From: Ophiosphaerella korrae
Lineage: Eukaryota > Ascomycota > Dothideomycetes > Pleosporales > Phaeosphaeriaceae
DNA length: 26,499 nt
Assembly (NCBI GenBank): GCA_028456385.1
Contig: JALNQF010000493.1
Span: forward strand, 1-26,499
Direction: 5' to 3'
The notes beneath the pieces were generated by a model. That model was given only the letters and a program-made list of their open reading frames with translations. It was not told where the DNA came from and did no database searches. The translations under genes were made by a program, and so were the position numbers. Shown piece by piece: positions 22,059-26,499 of this stretch (the first letter of the stretch is position 1; each line of letters begins with the position of its first letter).

Positions 22059-22487
22059 TGTAATAAGCTACCTATTATCGACTACAGGTACCTATCTTAA
22101 AAGAGTTAGTAGATTACAAAGTAATAGTAAAAGCTTATATTGTAATCTATAATAACTATAAATAATAGAAGATGTTTTATAACTATCTTGTATTAGCGTT
22201 CTATAGTTAAAGGATTAAATTACTAATACTATCCTAATAATACGTATCTTACTAACTATATACTTGTCGTAATCTATAATCTATAGCTACTAAGATTAGT
22301 AGATTATAGATTATCCTAATCTATAATCTATTAATGCTAAGAGTCTATAGATTATAGATTAGTCTAGGTGTCCTAGTTATATATAGTCTCCTAATCGAGA
22401 TTATTGCTCTGCTTATCCTATACTTTGTTAGTACCTAAGTTAGGACTAATTAGTTCTATTACAATTCCTTTTATTACACCTATAACA
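22059..22487 (-). repeat. 5' LTR of element C
   Basis: 429 bp. On the minus strand it starts TGTTATAGG at 22487 and ends ...TTATTACA at 22059, just before the gag leader CCTTACTAATT. It is the best-preserved LTR end in the window. The double hairpin is at about 22268-22361. Confidence 0.92.
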
Positions 22488-22492
22488 ACTTT
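22488..22492. repeat. Right target-site duplication of element C (ACTTT)
   Basis: Partner of 15451-15455. The gag sequence of B resumes immediately with AATATAGAAG. Confidence 0.92.
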
Positions 22493-25400
22493 AATATAGA
22501 AGAAAAGAAAGTAATATATATTAGAATATACCTTAAAAAGAATATAATAAGATAGTTTAAACCTTACTAGATAGACTATATAATATACGCTCTAATAATA
22601 TAAAAGGATAAAACTAGAGCTATTTTTAGAAGTTACGAATACTTTACTAGACAAATAAGAGTAGTATTTAGAGATATAGATATTACCTAATAAGCTAAAA
22701 AAAAACTTAAAAGACTTATATAATAATAAAGTATCTCTAAATATATATTATAATTTAAATAATTATTATAAAATATAGAATAGAATAAATTAGCTCTAAT
22801 ATTATAATTTAAATAAAGACTAAATAAGAAAATCTAATATAAAATAATTTATATAGAGAAACCTAGGATACTAAAAACTATAAAATAATAAGTAATATAA
22901 ATTAACTATAATCTTTAAGAATAGGAAAAGAATAAGTATAGGGGACTTACTTAGAACTAGGATAAGAGAGACTTTATAATCCTTAACGCTAATAAATATA
23001 AAAAAAAGAAGAAGAATAAAGACTTTATATACTTTAACTATAGTAAGAAAAGCTACTATATAAAAGATTACTAGTTATAAAAGAAAAAAGATATAGTATA
23101 CTATAAATATAGAAAACTAAGATACTTTATAAAAGATTATAAAAATAGTAACTATAAGAAAAATAAAGAAATATAGTTAAAAACAACTAAAAATAAAAAG
23201 GAAGTACTAAAAGTATAGGCTAAACCTTAAGAGAAAGTAGCTAAAAGTAAAGAAATATAATATATAATACTCTATTAAACCTTTTATTATAAAGATAACT
23301 ACTATATATACTTTTCTAGTAAGTAAAGAGTAAGATATTTCTTTTAAAGAAATAGAGTAGTAGTAATAAAAGAAAGAATAAAAGTGTAGCGAGAAGAAAT
23401 AGTATATATAATAGACCTACTAATAGAAAACTTAGAAAGAGAAGAACTCTAGATTCTATTAATCTAGGCTAAAGAATAGGTACTAGATAAAGAGACTACT
23501 ATAGCTTCCTCTAAAGGACTATAAAAAAGTAAGAAGAAAGTAAGTATAAAAAGTATAAAGTATACCTAGCTAGATATATATAGCTATAATAGCTATATAA
23601 TAATAGATATAGAAGAATAAAATAAAGAATAGAAGTTTATTTAGAAATACTTACTAGTTATAAGTATAGAGGAAGCGTATAAAGACTAGAAAGAACGTAA
23701 TCTTAAAGAAATAAAGTTTACTCTATTTTAGTAATAAATAAAGTAATATATAGTTATAGTAAGAAAGATACCTATATAAAAAGAATAGTAGTTCTTTATA
23801 AAAAAAACGCAATAAATTAATAAAGCCTATATACTAAGAATACTAATAGTATACTATATCCTAACTATAGATATACCTAGAAAAGATAGATACTAAGAAG
23901 GGGACAATAAAATAATAGATCTAAAACATCTAGTATATTTTAAAGTATTATAGATATTATACCTAGATAAGAATTATATTATATATAGGAACTCTAAAGT
24001 AAATAATAATATATAGCCTATAAAGAGAAGAAGCTATAACTATATAAGAGTAATTCTAGTAGAAGATATCTAAGGATAAGAAATAATACTAAAAAAAGGT
24101 TACGTAGTAATAAAGCCTAGACTAAAACTATCTAAGAAATACGTCTAAAGAGGACTATAGTATAAATATAAGTCTAATAAATATCTAAAATATAAAGAAT
24201 ATAAACTTAAAGTAAAGCTATAGCTCTAGAAAGATAGATAGTTTATAAAATTACTAAAGTAAGAATAGCTAGAAGGTATAAGAGGCTAATATATTATAAA
24301 AATAGGTACGTACTAAAGAAAAGAAGTATAACTAATAATTAATAGTAGAGCTATAAGAAACTTTATATTAAAGAAGTTTATAGAAAAATAAAGAATATAG
24401 TATATAATAAAGAAGTACTCTTAATAGTAAAGTATAATTAAAAGAAAACTATTTTAGAAAACTATTAGGTTTAAAATAGTTCTTTCTATACTTAAACTAG
24501 AAAGGATAATAATTAAAAATATAGTTATAAATATAACAACAATTAATAATAAACAAGATATAATACTAGGAATACTATAGTTATAGATAACTAACCTATA
24601 TATTAATTAGAGAATAGGAAAGATTAGCTATTATAAAATAGATATATTAAAAGCTAATATAAATACTTATAAAGGAGAATTCTTTAAAAAATATAAGAAA
24701 TAGGAAAAATAGCTTATAGAGCCTAAAGACTACCTTCTAGAATATTAGCTATAGGACTTAGTAATAAACCTAAAAGAAGATAAAGACGTAAGATAGAGCC
24801 TAGTTTATAGAAAAATAGAAGAAGAATCTAAGACTAAATAAATATTTATCGAAAATACAATTAGGAAAAGATAAATATAAGAATCTAAATCCTTAGTAGT
24901 ATATAGACTTATATTTATAGATAAAAAGAGAATAAGTAATAAAAGACTCTACGTAGATTTTAGAAAAACTAACGTAATTATAAACAAGAACTAATACCTA
25001 CTACTATAAATAGATAAAATACAAAATAGGCTATAAAAACTAGAGATCTTTATAAAACTAGATATCTAGAATGCTTACTACTAGATTAGAATTAAGAAAA
25101 GTAATAAATAGAAAATAGTATTTAGAATATAGTATAGACTATATAAATACTTAGTTATACTATTTAGCTTAACAAACGCACTAGTAGCTTTCTAAGAAAG
25201 AATTAATATTGTACTAAGAGAGTACTTAAACGTATTTATATTTATATACCTAGACAACATTCTTATATTCTTAGAAATAGAAGAAGAATATATATAATAC
25301 GTATACAAGGTACTAGAAAAACTAGTAGATAGTAAACTATTTCTTAAAATAAGAAAATATAAATTCTATATAAAAGAAATAGATTTTCTTAGATTTATTA

Positions 25401-25644
25401 TAGAACTAGGAAAAATTAAAATTAATCTAGAAAAGATTAAGTTAATTAATAAATAGCTAATACTAAGAAACCTAAAAGAAGTATAATAATTTTATAGGTT
25501 AGTAAACTTTTATAGAAAACTAATAGTAAAATAGTCTAAAGATATAGAACTAATAACTAGACTTATAAAAAAAGATATACTATTAAAATAGATAAAAGAA
25601 TACAATAAGGTATTTAATAAAATTAAAAGAAAGTTTATAGAAAA
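22493..25644 (+). pseudogene. gag (rest) and pol up to RT thumb, element B
   Basis: It corresponds to A ~608 to 3765. In one codon phase: the rest of the Retrotrans_gag-like region; CCHC knuckles from 23030 and 23099, in which all ligands, including the second His, now read Tyr; protease NSRA (family DSGA) 24341-24352; RT YLDN 25247-25258, the second Asp lost. The sequence continues through the FLG-like and thumb segments and stops at 25644 where E's LTR begins. RNase H, integrase and chromodomain are not present in the window for this copy. Stops are TAG/TAA only. Confidence 0.88.
25640..25644. repeat. Putative target-site copy for element E (GAAAA)
   Basis: These are the five bases of B pol directly before E's LTR end. 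E's other end is lost at ~26422, so the partner cannot be checked here. Confidence 0.3.
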
Positions 25645-26070
25645 TATAATAGGCCTCCTATTATTAACTATAGGTACCTATAATAGGGGTTAGTAGATTA
25701 GGAGTTAATAATAAAAGCTTAGGGTTAATCTATAATAACTATAAATAATAGAAGATGTTTTACAACTATCCTATATTAGCGTTTTATAGTTAATAGATTA
25801 GATTACTAATACTATCTTAATAATGCGTATTCTACTAACTATATACTTGTTGTAATCTATAATCTATAGTTACTAAGAATAGTAGATTATAGATCTTCCT
25901 AATCTATAATCTATTAATACTAAGAGTCTATAGATTATAGATTACCTTAGGTATCCTAGTTATGTGTAGTCTCCTAATTAAGATTGTTACTCTACTTATC
26001 CTATACTTTGTTAGCGCCTAGATTAGGACTAATTAGTTCTATCTTAATTTCTTCTATTACTACTATAACA
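25645..26070 (-). repeat. 3' LTR of element E
   Basis: 426 bp on the minus strand. It starts TGTTATAG at 26070 beside a purine tract and ends ...CCTATTATA at 25645, flush with B's pol. Its terminal part (AATAGGCCTCCTATTATTAAC in window orientation) is the D/F type rather than the A or C type. The double hairpin is at about 25853-25945. Confidence 0.88.
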
Positions 26071-26086
26071 CTATCTCCTCCTCTAA
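26071..26086 (-). other. Polypurine tract of element E
   Basis: The minus strand reads TTAGAGGAGGAGATAG immediately before TGTTATAG. It is the best-preserved purine tract of the family in the window. Confidence 0.72.
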
Positions 26087-26142
26087 GTAAGTCTTAGTTT
26101 TCCTACCCTAGAGCTAGGGTTATTAGTCTAGTTTCTTTATTA

Positions 26143-26422
26143 ATGTAGAGTTCTTTATCCTCTCTTATATCTATTTTATCTATACATTATTACTATCTTC
26201 TTACTAATTACGTGCTACGTAATAGTGTTAAAATGTTTCCTTATTCTTATTATACTTCTCCTAAGTTAAACTCTAAGTCTCTTCCTTGTATTATTTCTAT
26301 AAACAATAGTAGAGCTTATAAGGTATATATTTATACAAATATATATAGTTCTTGTAACGTGTCTAGTGTTTTTCTTTCTAAGTATAAGTTTATTATACTT
26401 ATTCTTGCGTCTAGGCTTAATA
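26143..26422 (+). pseudogene. Antisense region start, element E, truncated
   Basis: Frame a is in one phase from an ATG at 26143-26145, which reads ATA in A and C. A TAG follows at codon 2 (possibly former CAG or TGG), and the frame is then open past the GTG-CTA-CGT at 26212. This ATG is therefore a candidate original start, about 70 bp from the 3' LTR. The family sequence stops at ~26422. The open frame continues to 26481 only by chance into unrelated sequence, so its last ~19 residues are not part of the gene. Some frame b sequence (LVTCLVFFFLS, hydrophobic) is also visible at ~26345-26390. Unknown function. Confidence 0.45.
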
Positions 26423-26499
26423 GTGTCGGCATGTCAACTGACTATGGATTTGCCTCGGTTGAGATGGCAATGCCAAGCTAGGTTTGGCGCGTGCGCAGC
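26423..26499. other. Non-RIP, GC-richer sequence beyond the transposon block
   Basis: The sequence changes abruptly to ordinary composition with TGG, CCA, CAA and several CpG. It begins near TGTCGGCATGTCAACTGAC and includes the small inverted repeat GTCA-AC-TGAC. It could be host DNA at the edge of the AT-rich block, or the TG end of the LTR of a younger, unmutated retrotransposon inserted into E. At 77 bp no gene can be called. Confidence 0.6.

Larger units (their letters stand above)
15456..22487 (-). mobile_element. Element C: complete nested chromovirus copy, 7032 bp
   Basis: This is a full-length minus-strand element: 5' LTR 22059-22487, internal 15885-22058, 3' LTR 15456-15884, flanked by ACTTT duplications. 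Both LTRs are exactly 429 bp, and the differences I compared by eye are all transitions, so the copy has suffered RIP with little indel decay. It is the type copy for defining this family's ends: TGTTATAGG at the start, and TTACA at the end of the 5' LTR. It lies inside B's gag, so it is younger than B and D. Confidence 0.93.
14578..25644 (+). mobile_element. Element B: + strand chromovirus copy split by C and cut by E
   Basis: B's two parts, 14578-15455 and 22493-25644, are contiguous when compared with element A (join at A ~607). Between them lies the whole of element C with its duplicated ACTTT. B itself entered D's gag. Its pol stops at 25644, equivalent to A ~3765 just before RNase H, where the LTR end of E begins. 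The remainder of pol, integrase and 3' LTR are not in the window. Confidence 0.88.
25645..26422 (-). mobile_element. Element E: 3' end of another copy, truncated at 26422
   Basis: It consists of the LTR plus ~350 bp of the adjoining internal region, in minus orientation and inserted into B. Homology to the C copy stops within ...GGCTTAATA at about 26422, where non-RIP sequence begins. Fewer RIP changes are visible than in A (for example CTTGTAACGTGTCTAG is kept), so this copy is young or was protected. Confidence 0.82.

Noticed and set aside
1..26422. Mitochondrial or AT-rich bacterial/protist genome
   Set aside because: TAG/TAA interrupt otherwise aligned gag-pol frames, and substitutions between copies are transitions of RIP type. 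Alternative codes reading TAG/TAA as sense would not explain Cys-to-Tyr loss at zinc ligands or the abrupt normal composition at 26423.
26212..26481. An 89-codon open frame as a complete gene
   Set aside because: It crosses the E/non-RIP junction at ~26422. Its first part is antisense frame a of the retrotransposon; its last ~19 residues come from unrelated sequence, so the whole is a chance chimera.

Overview
The window is a block of decayed, nested LTR retrotransposons from what looks like a filamentous ascomycete (Pezizomycotina) genome. The evidence for the host is indirect. Almost all of the 26.5 kb is AT-rich and TpA-rich. The triplets TGG, CCA, CAG and TGA are nearly absent while CpG dinucleotides survive, and the coding remnants are riddled with TAG and TAA. 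That is the signature of repeat-induced point mutation (RIP, CpA to TpA on both strands), not of ordinary CpG deamination. Only the last ~77 bases (from about 26423) have normal, GC-richer composition. No host gene, tRNA, rRNA or CRISPR was seen.

All the large pieces belong to one family: a Ty3/Gypsy chromovirus of about 7.0 kb, with ~429 bp LTRs and a 6.17 kb internal region. The internal region holds a single gag-pol frame in the order Retrotrans_gag, two CCHC knuckles, DSG protease, RT, RNase H, HHCC/DDE integrase, chromodomain. Downstream of pol is an antisense coding-like region, then a polypurine tract. Layout: element A (+, 1-6774, its 5' LTR cut by the window edge); G (+, 6775-7627), a deletion derivative sharing A's 3' LTR and keeping mainly the antisense region; F (-, gag start, ~7628-7984) and D (-, 8418-14577), which share one LTR at 7985-8417; B (+, 14578-25644), inserted into D's gag; C (-, 15456-22487), a complete copy inserted inside B's gag with a 5 bp target-site duplication; and E (-, 25645-~26422), inserted into B's pol and cut off at a non-RIP sequence.

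The order of events can be read from the nesting: D is older than B, and B is older than both C and E. A/G appears to have landed in F. D is the most degraded copy, with several frame changes, a divergent 3' part and a ~330 bp foreign insertion that may be a solo LTR. A, the pol part of B, and C keep the gag-pol frame at every motif checked, so substitutions rather than indels killed them.

The least expected feature is the antisense region between pol and the 3' LTR. It can be read in A, C, D and partly in G and E, as two overlapping frames. One is a stop-free 76-codon stretch in four copies. The other is a coiled-coil-like frame whose few stops are all TAA/TAG that could come from Gln codons. 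The divergent copy D still aligns at protein level, with synonymous changes. I read it as a probable accessory antisense gene of the retrotransposon; its function is unknown.
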